This document shows positions 1-4,903 of a stretch of 5,668 nt of DNA, in pieces. The notes below the pieces were generated by a model. It was not told where the DNA came from. It saw only the letters and a program-made list of their open reading frames with translations, and searched no databases. How positions within the stretch are numbered: the stretch's first letter is position 1; the number at the start of each line of letters is the position of its first letter. A program made the translations under genes and the position numbers. Source of the DNA: Chloroflexi bacterium RBG_16_70_13 (GTDB taxonomy: Bacteria; Chloroflexota; Limnocylindria; Limnocylindrales; CSP1-4); NCBI GenBank assembly GCA_001795245.1, contig MGOD01000033.1, positions 16,778 to 22,445 of the forward strand, given 5' to 3'.

Positions 1-234
1 GAGTGGCTGGCGCCGAGCGACGACCCTGCCGAGGTCGAGGTCCTCTGGCCGTGGGAGGCCGGCTGGACCGCCGCCCACGAGCGGGTCGCGTCACGCCTCC
101 TCGAGCTCGGCGTGCTCCGGCTTCACCTCAACGGCACGCCCGATGAGGCGGTCGATGCCCTCGACCGCGCCCTTGGGGCGCCGCTCAGCGCCGCGGGAAC
201 CGCAAGCCCAGCCGCCGCGTCCCATCCTCGCTGA
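1..234 (+). CDS. C-terminal end of an unrecognised protein (5' truncated)
   Basis: Reading frame 1 is open from the left edge to a TGA at 232-234 and gives 77 residues. The codons are strongly G/C-ending, as in the other genes here. The visible part starts acidic and Trp-rich (EWLAPSDDPAEVEVLWPWEA), continues as a probable amphipathic helix (around AAHERVASRLLELGVLRLHL) and then DEAVDALDRALG, and ends in an Ala/Pro/Ser-rich tail that looks disordered. I do not recognise the family and assign no function. The stop lies 20 nt before the ATG of the next lipoprotein on the same strand, so the two could be co-transcribed. The start and N-terminal domains are outside the window. Longer frames on the opposite strand across this stretch look like shadows. 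Confidence 0.6.
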   Translation, partial: EWLAPSDDPAEVEVLWPWEAGWTAAHERVASRLLELGVLRLHLNGTPDEAVDALDRALGAPLSAAGTASPAAASHPR

Positions 235-254
235 GACGCCGCACGGGGCCCTCG

Positions 255-1160
255 ATGCGCACGCCATTCGCGCTGCTCTCCGGACTCGCGATCGTCGCCC
301 TCGTCGCCGCGGCATGCGGCGCCGGTAGCCCGGCGACATCTAGCCCGCCGTCGCCATCGCCGACGCCACCGGACGGCTCCACAGAACCGGCTGCCGGGTT
401 CCGACTCCGGCTGACGACGGTCCAGGCCCTGCCGCCGCTCGAGGTCTTCACCTGGACCCCGCAGATCGTCATCACCGACGACCTCGTCGCGATCCAGGCG
501 GGCGCGATCCCGCTCATCTTCCCGGGACCGCTCACGACGCCCCTCATCGGCACGCAGCTGACCGAGGAGGCGTGGGCGAAGCTGGTCTCCGAGGCGAAGG
601 CCGCCGGACTCCTGTCGGGCAAGACCGACTTCACCGGCGGCGCGCTGCCTCCGGGGGCCGCGGCCGGCCGCCTCCAGCTCGTCATCGAGGGCCGCACTCA
701 CGACCTCTCCGGCGATCCCAGCCGCGTCGCCTTCTGCGGCGAGACGCTGTGCCGCGCCGAGCCGGCCACGCCCGAGGCGTTCGCGACCTTCGTGAGCCTC
801 CTCGGCGACCTGCCTCGATGGCTCGGGGCCGGCGTGGGCGCCCAGGCACCCCGGACACCGAGCGGCTACGCCGTCCTCGTCGGGCCGCCGCCACCTGACG
901 AGCAGGGCCTGGCGGTCGCACCGCGGCCGTGGCCCTTCGAGACCCGGGCGGCCGACTTCGGGCGACCCTTGACCGGCCAGCCCGAGCGCCGCTGCGGAAT
1001 CGTCGCCGGGGCCGAGGCCGCAGCCTTTACGGTGACCCTCCGGAACGCCACCCAGCTCACGACCTGGCAGGACCCGGCCCTGGCGGATCCCGTCGGCCTG
1101 ACGGTTCGTCCGCTCCTGCCCGGTGACGACGATCCCTGCGTCCCGCTCGTCGGCGGCTGA
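255..1160 (+). CDS. Putative lipoprotein of unknown function, 301 aa
   Basis: This is a predicted membrane-anchored extracytoplasmic protein. Residues 1-20 form a signal peptide with a hydrophobic core (about 5-20) ending in a lipobox VAAAC, with C21 as the expected lipidated cysteine. A Ser/Pro/Thr-rich tether follows (about 22-45). The mature domain contains a GFRLRL segment, a strand-rich part with IPLIFPGPL, a helix LTEEAWAKLVSEAKAAGLL (about 102-120) and a second helical stretch (about 172-190). Four further cysteines (C161, C166, C247, C295) could form two disulfides; C161 and C166 make a CX4C motif. The layout resembles uncharacterised lipoproteins of Chloroflexota and Actinomycetota, but I cannot name a family. 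The ATG at 255 is chosen because it gives the signal peptide directly. No strong Shine-Dalgarno is visible before it, so coupling to the gene ending at 234 is possible. Its 3' end faces the YbaK-like gene across 12 nt. Confidence 0.85.
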   Translation: MRTPFALLSGLAIVALVAAACGAGSPATSSPPSPSPTPPDGSTEPAAGFRLRLTTVQALPPLEVFTWTPQIVITDDLVAIQAGAIPLIFPGPLTTPLIGTQLTEEAWAKLVSEAKAAGLLSGKTDFTGGALPPGAAAGRLQLVIEGRTHDLSGDPSRVAFCGETLCRAEPATPEAFATFVSLLGDLPRWLGAGVGAQAPRTPSGYAVLVGPPPPDEQGLAVAPRPWPFETRAADFGRPLTGQPERRCGIVAGAEAAAFTVTLRNATQLTTWQDPALADPVGLTVRPLLPGDDDPCVPLVGG

Positions 1161-1172
1161 GATCCGCCGACG
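1148..1172. terminator. Inverted repeat at convergent gene ends, possible bidirectional terminator
   Basis: CGTCGGCGG (1148-1156) and CCGCCGACG (1164-1172) form a perfect 9-bp stem with a 7-nt loop. It contains the TGA of the lipoprotein gene (1158-1160) and ends immediately before the stop of the convergent YbaK-like gene (1173-1175). Its place at a tail-to-tail junction suggests termination in both directions. There is no T-run on either side, and part of the stem is coding, so it may be a chance GC-rich repeat. Confidence 0.4.
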
Positions 1173-1691
1173 TCAGGCCTCGGCGGGTGTCTCTGGCTGA
1201 GTGACGTCTACGACCTCGGCGCCGAGGGCGGCGACGAGGCTGGCCGGCGCAAGGTGGAGGTTCACGCCGTGGGCACCGCCGCCGACGCTCACGAGGGCAA
1301 GGTCCCGGATCGAGGCGTCGGCGATGACCGGCCAGGGGCGGGTCGAGCCGAACGGCGTGATCGTGTAGCGGACATAACCCGTGACGTCGCGGGCCTCGTC
1401 GGCGTCGGGCAGCGACAGCCGGGAGACCCCAAGGTGGGCTCGCAGCTTCGGCCAGTCGAAGCGCCGGCCGGCCGGCACGAGCACGAACAGGTAGTCGTCG
1501 TCGCCGCGCCGGACGACGATCGTCCGGAGAAGGGCGCCGAGCGGAATGCCCTGGCGCTCGGCGGCCTCCTCGGCGCTCCGGGCCGGCTCGATCCGGACCT
1601 CGCGATAGGGAACGCCGGCCGCAGCGACGGCCAGCGTCGCCGGTGTGTCGTCGGGCGGGGGCGCCGGCTCCGAGGGTCGATCGGCGGGCAT
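1173..1691 (-). CDS. YbaK/EbsC (ProX-like) aminoacyl-tRNA deacylase
   Basis: This family comprises stand-alone trans-editing enzymes that hydrolyse mischarged aminoacyl-tRNAs (for example Cys-tRNA(Pro) or Ala-tRNA(Pro)) in the cytoplasm. The 172-residue product has a Pro-rich N-terminal extension (1-17) and then the fold of the family: GVPYREVRIEP (26-36), IPLGALLRTIVVRRGDDDYLFVLVP as the central strands, FDWPKLRAHLG (79-88), TGYVRYTITPFG (104-115), PWPVIADASI (119-128) and VSVGGGAHGVNLHLAP (134-149). The TITPFG and GGGAHGV motifs are the clearest family marks. The lysine normally found in the KT dipeptide of the core is R56 here (codon CGG, 1524-1526). Substrate cannot be read from sequence. 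The gene lies 155 nt downstream of the SGNH hydrolase gene on the same strand, and an extended -10 placed 6 nt before the ATG suggests its own leaderless transcript. No Shine-Dalgarno is seen. Confidence 0.88.
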   Translation of the reverse strand: MPADRPSEPAPPPDDTPATLAVAAAGVPYREVRIEPARSAEEAAERQGIPLGALLRTIVVRRGDDDYLFVLVPAGRRFDWPKLRAHLGVSRLSLPDADEARDVTGYVRYTITPFGSTRPWPVIADASIRDLALVSVGGGAHGVNLHLAPASLVAALGAEVVDVTQPETPAEA

Positions 1692-1697
1692 CGCGGC

Positions 1698-1706
1698 AGC
1701 CTAGCA
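1698..1706 (-). promoter_or_regulatory. Extended -10 element for a leaderless YbaK-like transcript
   Basis: Read on the minus strand, TGCTAGGCT (1706 down to 1698) matches the extended -10 pattern TGn-TANNNT. Only 6 nt separate it from the ATG at 1691, so transcription would begin at or within a base of the start codon. No recognisable -35 is present, which an extended -10 can tolerate. The absence of a Shine-Dalgarno before this ATG agrees with leaderless translation, which is common in high-GC Gram-positive-like phyla. This is a short motif and remains a prediction. Confidence 0.38.
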
Positions 1707-1792
1707 GGGATCGGCGGGCCGCCGGATCGAGCTGCAGGTCGAGGCTCCGCCGAGCGGCTTGTTCTGAGCCGGGATCGCTCCTGCGGAAGCCT

Positions 1793-1804
1793 GCAGGCGC
1801 CTGC
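1793..1804. repeat. 12-bp perfect palindrome in the YbaK-SGNH spacer
   Basis: GCAGGCGCCTGC is a perfect palindrome in the 155-nt gap between the SGNH stop and the YbaK-like start. It lies about 90 nt upstream of the predicted -10, so it could be a dimeric regulator site. In DNA this rich in G and C it may also be a chance occurrence. No second copy was noticed in the window. Confidence 0.25.
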
Positions 1805-1807
1805 GAC

Positions 1808-1836
1808 CCGGCCGGAGCCTTCGCGGCCCCGGCCGG
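1808..1836 (-). terminator. GC hairpin just downstream of the SGNH hydrolase gene
   Basis: CCGGCCGG occurs at 1808-1815 and 1829-1836. Because the unit is self-complementary, the two copies can pair over a 13-nt loop. The structure begins 10 nt after the SGNH hydrolase stop codon in the direction of transcription. There is no T-run after it, so it is at best a weak or factor-dependent terminator. Confidence 0.3.
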
Positions 1837-1846
1837 TGGGCACCTC

Positions 1847-2701
1847 TCAAAGGTCGAGGGCGTCGGCGAAGGCGCGCGCGATCGCACCGTAGCCGGCCGC
1901 GTTGGCGTGGTTGTCGGGCCCCAACGGTGCCGGAGCACAGACCCAGGTCCACATGCAGATCCGGGCAACATTGATCGGGATTTGCCCGAACCCGATGTCG
2001 ACGAGCGTCGTGAAGTCGTTCGACGAGAACGCCGTCTCGATGTCGGCCACGCCGACGCCGGACGCGACGTAGATGCCACTCAGCAGCGCGTTGACCGGTC
2101 CCAGCAGGTGGGTCGCGCTGTACTGGGCGTAGGCCTGGCCGTCCGGACCGAGGAGCCACGCCGCGAGGAACGGGTTGTAGATGGTCATGCCGATGATCGG
2201 GACGTCCGGTCCGGCGGCCTCGCGCAGGGCGGCGAGGATCCTCGGCAGGTTTGTCTGGATGGCGGCGACACCGGCCGGGATGCACTCCGCGTCATAGCAC
2301 GGGAAGTCGTTGGCGCCGATGTCGATCGTGACGAACGCCACGAAGTCACGGTGCGCGTGGAGGAACGCCACAGCCTCGTCGAGCTGCGACCCATGCGGGT
2401 ATGAGCAGATCCCGCCCTCGATCAGCGTCGTCGTCGTCTCGCCCGGGCAGCCAAGCTTGACCAGCGAGAGCTTCGGCGATTCGGTCTGGGCGATCGCGAG
2501 CAGCTGCTCTGCGTAGCCCTCGTCGGTTCGATACGCATCGGCGGGGTCGCCGATCGGCTGGACGCCGGCGGCGAGCGAATCGCCGACGGACACGTAGTAA
2601 ACCCTGGCGTGCTCAGCACTTAACCCCCCCGCGGCGAGGACCGTGCCCGCCGTTGTGAGCACGAGCAGCGTGCCGGCCAGGATTGCCGAGAACCGTCTCA
2701 T
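1847..2701 (-). CDS. Secreted SGNH/GDSL-family hydrolase (esterase/lipase-like)
   Basis: This is an exported serine hydrolase of the SGNH superfamily, which cleaves ester bonds in lipids, polysaccharides or other acylated substrates outside the cell. The 284-residue product starts with a signal peptide (basic MRR, hydrophobic 5-22, likely cleavage after VLA or LAA near 23-24). Block I is GDSLAAG (40-46) with nucleophile S42. The block II glycine lies in LGCPGET (83-89). Block III is GAND (129-132), giving oxyanion residue N131. Block V is GPDNHANAAGY (261-271) with catalytic H265. The usual DxxH acid position is P262; D263 sits one residue later. Six mature cysteines (C85, C99, C135, C140, C249, C255) could make three disulfides, as in actinomycete secreted lipases of this superfamily. 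The ATG at 2701 is preferred over an in-frame start at 2782, because it has GGAGG at 2711-2715 and places the signal peptide at the N-terminus. Substrate is unknown. Confidence 0.92.
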   Translation of the reverse strand: MRRFSAILAGTLLVLTTAGTVLAAGGLSAEHARVYYVSVGDSLAAGVQPIGDPADAYRTDEGYAEQLLAIAQTESPKLSLVKLGCPGETTTTLIEGGICSYPHGSQLDEAVAFLHAHRDFVAFVTIDIGANDFPCYDAECIPAGVAAIQTNLPRILAALREAAGPDVPIIGMTIYNPFLAAWLLGPDGQAYAQYSATHLLGPVNALLSGIYVASGVGVADIETAFSSNDFTTLVDIGFGQIPINVARICMWTWVCAPAPLGPDNHANAAGYGAIARAFADALDL

Positions 2702-2708
2702 CGGAGCA

Positions 2709-2716
2709 TTCCTCCC
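2709..2716 (-). promoter_or_regulatory. Ribosome-binding site fixing the SGNH hydrolase start
   Basis: The minus strand reads GGGAGGAA here, with the GGAGG core at 2711-2715 and a 9-nt spacer to the ATG at 2701. It lies inside the longer open frame that begins at 2782 and therefore argues for the shorter protein. Confidence 0.8.
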
Positions 2717-2877
2717 GAACAGACCCGCGACCGAATGCCGCGGTGTGTCACGTTCGTTTGGGAGGGGACGCGAGCCGGTCACCGTCGTTACGGGCGGCGG
2801 CGCGCCCCGGCCGGCGGCGGTGCAACACGCCGGCGCCCGGCGCGTCTCCCTGTTGCCCCCACCGGGCCCGATTGCTC

Positions 2878-2884
2878 AAGGAGG
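2878..2884 (+). promoter_or_regulatory. Perfect Shine-Dalgarno for the LppX-like lipoprotein
   Basis: AAGGAGG matches the anti-Shine-Dalgarno sequence of 16S rRNA, with a 7-nt spacer to the ATG at 2892. It decides the start over the far upstream in-frame ATG-like codons near 2643, because translation from 2892 also places the lipobox cysteine at residue 21. Confidence 0.85.
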
Positions 2885-2891
2885 TCGCGTC

Positions 2892-3659
2892 ATGTACCAC
2901 CTGCGCCCCGGGCTGGCGACCCTAGCCGTCGCCGCCCTGGTCATCGCCGGCTGCTCTTCGGGCACCACGCCCCAGCCGACACTCGAACCCCGCGACGAGG
3001 TCGTCGCCGCACTCCAGTCGACGGCCGAGTTACAGACGGTCCATGCGCTCATCCGGATCGAGCTTCGCGACAGCAACGGCCAGGACTATCTCGTGACGAT
3101 CGAAGGCGACGTCGATGTCGCGGCTCGTGAGCTCGACGTCAACGCGATGATCGACCCGGAGACTCTCGGCATCCGCGAGGCTCAGCTCGTGGTGGTCGAC
3201 GGCTCGGTCTACAGCCGGCTGGGCAACGAATCCTGGTCGGTATCCGGCGGGACTGGGCAGGATCCACTCGAATCCGTGCCGACGACCGCCCGGATCGCCG
3301 CTGCGGTCGAGGAGGCGCTGCGCGATCCCGCCACGACGATCCGCCTGGAGGGCGCCGAGGACTGCGGTGATGCCCGATGCGACCGGATCCGGGTCGAGGT
3401 CCCGGCCGAGGTCGCCTGGCGCGCGGTCAACCGGATGGTCCAGCCGGTCGATCAGCCGGCGGCCTCCCTCCAGCCGCTGCCGTCGGGGTTCCCGGGTTTC
3501 GCGATCGATCTCTGGATCGAGCAGGGGACCCATCGGCTCCGGCAGGCGACGAACACGACGGTGGTCGACGGGAATAGGCTTTCGATCATCGTCGCCCTCT
3601 CCGCCCACGACGCGCCGGTCACCATCCGCCCGCCCGTCCAGCCATCGCCGAACGGCTGA
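2892..3659 (+). CDS. LppX/LprAFG-like lipoprotein (LolA-type fold)
   Basis: The 255-residue product is a predicted membrane lipoprotein. A signal peptide (1-20) ends in the lipobox VIAGC with C21 lipidated, followed by a short Ser/Thr/Pro tether. The mature part follows the pattern of LppX/LprG/LprA proteins, whose LolA-like half-barrel carries lipids across the cell envelope in mycobacteria. The visible marks are DEVVAALQSTAELQTVHALI (35-54), a strand TIEGDVDV (69-76), VVVDGSVYSRLGNESWSV (100-117), TTIRLEGAEDCGDARCDRIR (148-167), and terminal strands LWIEQGTHRLRQ (207-218) and LSIIVALSAHD (230-240). C158 and C163 (CX4C) may form a disulfide. The family call rests on this overall pattern and not on a unique motif; a role in lipid or glycolipid transport is inference. 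It is divergent from the secreted SGNH hydrolase, so the pair could share regulation, and it converges on alaX. Confidence 0.8.
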   Translation: MYHLRPGLATLAVAALVIAGCSSGTTPQPTLEPRDEVVAALQSTAELQTVHALIRIELRDSNGQDYLVTIEGDVDVAARELDVNAMIDPETLGIREAQLVVVDGSVYSRLGNESWSVSGGTGQDPLESVPTTARIAAAVEEALRDPATTIRLEGAEDCGDARCDRIRVEVPAEVAWRAVNRMVQPVDQPAASLQPLPSGFPGFAIDLWIEQGTHRLRQATNTTVVDGNRLSIIVALSAHDAPVTIRPPVQPSPNG

Positions 3660-3666
3660 CGCCGCG

Positions 3667-3684
3667 CCGGGTCTCAGAACCCGG
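3667..3684. terminator. Small GC hairpin between convergent lipoprotein and AlaX genes
   Basis: CCGGGT (3667-3672) and ACCCGG (3679-3684) form a perfect 6-bp stem with a 6-nt loop in the 37-nt gap between two convergent stop codons. No T-run follows on either strand. Position suggests a bidirectional terminator, but the stem is short. Confidence 0.4.
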
Positions 3685-3696
3685 GAGGGACGCCGC

Positions 3697-4443
3697 CTAG
3701 GAGGCGCCGGCGGCGTCCTCGACGGCGATCCGGATGCGCTTATTGATCCGACCCTTCGACTCGTAGCCGGTGACCCGGATCCGGCCGACCTCGGCCGTGT
3801 TCGCGACGTGGGTCCCGCCGTCGGCCTGGAGGTCGAGGCCCACGATCTCGATCGTCCGAATCTCCTCGATCCCCTCCGGCAGGAGGTTGACCTTCGTCCG
3901 GATCAGGTCGGGGATGGCGAACGCCGCCGCCCGCGGCAGGACGGCGACGCGGACCTCGCGGGCCCTCGCCAGTTCGGCGTTGACCGTGGCCTCGATCTCG
4001 TCGACGAGATCGCCGCTCATCCGTTCGAACTCGAAGTCCATCCGGCCGGTGCCGGGCTCCATGTTGCCGCCGGTGACGAGGGCCCCGTAGTCGCGCCAGA
4101 CGACGCCGCACAGGGCGTGGAGGGCGGTGTGGGTCCGCATGAGGGCGTGCCGCCGAGCCCAGTCGAGATCGACCCGGAGGCGGTCGCCGACGCGCGGCGA
4201 TTCCATGTCGACCTCGAGCTCGTGGACGATCTCGCCGCCCGACCTCCGTGCCGCCCGGACGGTCCAGGTTCGCCCGTCCGACGATCGAAGGAGCGTTCCC
4301 CGATCCGACGGCTGGCCGCCGCCGCCGGGATAGAAGACGGTCGAATCGAGGACGACGAGCGGCGGCTCGCCCGCCTCGACGGCGACGACCCGGGCCTCGA
4401 CCTCGCGGGCGTAGGCGTCCGAGTAGCAGAGCTGGAGGTTCAT
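3697..4443 (-). CDS. alaX: AlaX-type alanyl-tRNA editing protein
   Basis: AlaX proteins are free-standing homologues of the AlaRS editing domain; they hydrolyse Ser- or Gly-tRNA(Ala) in trans. The 248-residue length and architecture fit the AlaX-M class: an N-terminal barrel-like part with DSTVFYPGGGGQPSDRG (33-49), followed by the catalytic part with RTHTALHAL (103-111), TGGNMEPGTGRMDF (124-137), DGGTHVANTAEVG (208-220) and KGRINKRIRI (230-239). H105, H109 and H212 are the expected metal ligands. The cysteine that opens the CGGTH motif in many relatives is D208 here (codon GAC, 3820-3822). The ATG at 4443 is chosen because the product then begins MNLQLCYSDAY, like the normal family start; an in-frame extension to 4524 lacks similarity to the family. 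No good Shine-Dalgarno is present, and a -10-like hexamer 9 nt upstream suggests a very short leader. The gene is transcribed alone and converges on the LppX-like lipoprotein. Confidence 0.92.
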   Translation of the reverse strand: MNLQLCYSDAYAREVEARVVAVEAGEPPLVVLDSTVFYPGGGGQPSDRGTLLRSSDGRTWTVRAARRSGGEIVHELEVDMESPRVGDRLRVDLDWARRHALMRTHTALHALCGVVWRDYGALVTGGNMEPGTGRMDFEFERMSGDLVDEIEATVNAELARAREVRVAVLPRAAAFAIPDLIRTKVNLLPEGIEEIRTIEIVGLDLQADGGTHVANTAEVGRIRVTGYESKGRINKRIRIAVEDAAGAS

Positions 4444-4452
4444 GGCTCGACC

Positions 4453-4458
4453 AGCGTA
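4453..4458 (-). promoter_or_regulatory. Possible -10 element for alaX
   Basis: The minus strand reads TACGCT, which fits TANNNT, 9 nt before the alaX ATG at 4443. Transcription would start two or three bases before the start codon, giving an almost leaderless mRNA. There is no TG extension and no clear -35, so this is weaker than the element before the YbaK-like gene. Confidence 0.25.
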
Positions 4459-4622
4459 CTTCGCACCTGCGGAGCCGTTTGGATCACGAAAGGGGGCCCG
4501 AATCGGTGCGGCGTGACACCACATAAGCCGCAGCTAAGCGCCGCCGGCTACCGTTCGCGGCGTCGACATGGGCTCGGGGCGGGGGGTGTCGGGTGGGCTG
4601 CGGTGCAGACCGGGACGCACGC

Positions 4623-4637
4623 GACCATCCGATGGTC
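4623..4637. repeat. Inverted repeat GACCAT-ccg-ATGGTC
   Basis: A perfect 6-bp inverted repeat with a 3-nt centre lies about 15 nt upstream of the weak -10-like TACTAC at 4652, which is where an operator or -35-proximal site for the 31-residue ORF would be expected. It could also be a small RNA hairpin if transcription starts further upstream. Function is not known. Confidence 0.35.
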
Positions 4638-4665
4638 CTGCCTCCACCCAGTACTACTGCCGGAT

Positions 4666-4749
4666 TGAGGGCACGCCTCGGGGTTCTCAGGATGGGGTCC
4701 CCGGTGGAAAGACCGGACGGAATCATCCACACCCCCAGGAGTGCCCTCA
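4666..4749 (+). promoter_or_regulatory. Rod-shaped RNA leader that sequesters the ribosome-binding site
   Basis: From the base upward, TGAGGGCAC (4666-4674) pairs perfectly with GTGCCCTCA (4741-4749). After a G-A mismatch, CCT (4676-4678) pairs with AGG (4737-4739). After one bulged C, GGGG (4680-4683) pairs with CCCC (4733-4736). Across an internal loop, GGATG (4690-4694) pairs with CATCC (4724-4728), TCC (4698-4700) with GGA (4719-4721), and CCGGT (4701-4705) with ACCGG (4712-4716), closed by a GGAAAG loop. This gives about 29 pairs in 84 nt. The 3' arm contains the AGGAG ribosome-binding site and ends one base before the ATG, so the folded form should block translation. The fold was derived by eye. 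It matches no riboswitch class I recognise; a translational switch, thermometer or processing-controlled leader are all possible. Confidence 0.55.
4737..4741 (+). promoter_or_regulatory. Ribosome-binding site of the 31-aa ORF
   Basis: AGGAG lies 9 nt before the ATG at 4751, a normal spacing. It is unusual in being base-paired within the 4666-4749 rod. Confidence 0.65.
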
Positions 4750-4750
4750 C

Positions 4751-4846
4751 ATGAAGCTCAGGATCCAGCGGGCCTGGCAGCTTGTCCTGGCCGTTTCCCC
4801 GCTTGCGGCGATCGCGCTCGTCGAAGCGGCGATGAAGCGCTGGTAA
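4751..4846 (+). CDS. 31-residue single-pass membrane peptide, unknown function
   Basis: The ORF begins at ATG 4751 and ends at TAA 4844-4846. Its product has a basic N-terminus (K2, R4, R7), a hydrophobic stretch at about 11-24 (LVLAVSPLAA then IALV) with a central Pro17, an acidic E25 and a charged C-terminus ending K29-R30-W31. Evidence for coding is a correctly spaced AGGAG, 27 of 31 sense codons ending in G or C, and a strong intrinsic terminator starting 57 nt after the stop. An in-frame start at 4568 would add 61 residues of low-complexity sequence translated from the structured leader and is not favoured. I do not recognise a family. Size and composition resemble small membrane stress proteins and type I toxins, but that comparison is generic. 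It stands alone, convergent with the LuxR-family gene. Confidence 0.6.
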   Translation: MKLRIQRAWQLVLAVSPLAAIALVEAAMKRW

Positions 4847-4903
4847 TCCCAGCGCCCCAAGCAGTCGCCTGATCCGGCGCCCTCCAGCCGGACGGTCACC
4901 AAG

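Larger units (their letters stand above)
2702..2891. promoter_or_regulatory. Divergent intergenic control region
   Basis: This 190-nt gap separates the starts of the SGNH hydrolase (minus) and the LppX-like lipoprotein (plus), so promoters for both should lie here. I find the two ribosome-binding sites but no confident -35/-10 pair. An inverted repeat GCCGGCG / CGCCGGC (2810-2816 and 2828-2834, 11-nt loop) falls in the probable leader of the lipoprotein. Open frames continue through this region on both strands, but they lack signal peptides at their distal starts and are not taken as coding. Confidence 0.5.
4444..4750. other. 307-nt gap between alaX and the 31-aa ORF, with structured RNA potential
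   Basis: I see no conventional gene in this stretch. Frames that run through it are shadows or extensions without codon or motif support. It holds the alaX promoter region on the minus strand (4444 to about 4560) and, on the plus strand, the leader of the 31-residue ORF. The plus-strand leader has two self-complementary blocks. A loose three-way junction is possible at 4591-4649 (GGGTGG with CCACCC, enclosing GTGC/GCAC and GACCAT/ATGGTC). A much stronger rod lies at 4666-4749. A weak -10-like TACTAC at 4652-4657 would place a transcript start just before the rod; no matching -35 is visible. Confidence 0.5.

Noticed and set aside
1057..2079. Long minus-strand open frame of 340 codons, and similar Arg/Pro-rich frames elsewhere
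   Set aside because: They overlap well-identified genes in another frame and are rich in Arg, Pro and Ala, as expected for shadow frames in GC-rich DNA.
2702..2782. 27-residue extension of the SGNH hydrolase
   Set aside because: The extension is hydrophilic and precedes the signal peptide, and a GGAGG site lies inside it at the right distance from ATG 2701.
2643..2891. N-terminal extension of the LppX-like lipoprotein frame
   Set aside because: The extension would bury the signal peptide and lipobox inside the protein, and AAGGAGG with a 7-nt spacer marks ATG 2892 as the start.
4444..4524. 27-residue extension of AlaX
   Set aside because: The family normally begins at the LCYSDAY-like segment, which follows ATG 4443 directly; the extension overlaps the probable promoter.
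4689..4728. Resemblance to a c-di-GMP (GEMM) riboswitch, because of CAGG, a GAAA in the loop and a following ACGGAA
   Set aside because: The second (receptor) hairpin is missing, the conserved GACGCAAAGCC-like segment is not matched, and the ribosome-binding site follows within a few bases.
4666..4749. Integron attC site or transposon end, because of the long imperfect inverted repeat
   Set aside because: No AAC/GTT core sites, no flanking direct repeat and no integrase or transposase gene are seen.
4568..4750. In-frame 61-residue extension of the 31-aa ORF
   Set aside because: It has low-complexity Gly/Arg/Pro composition, is translated from the structured leader, and lacks a good ribosome-binding site, whereas ATG 4751 has one.
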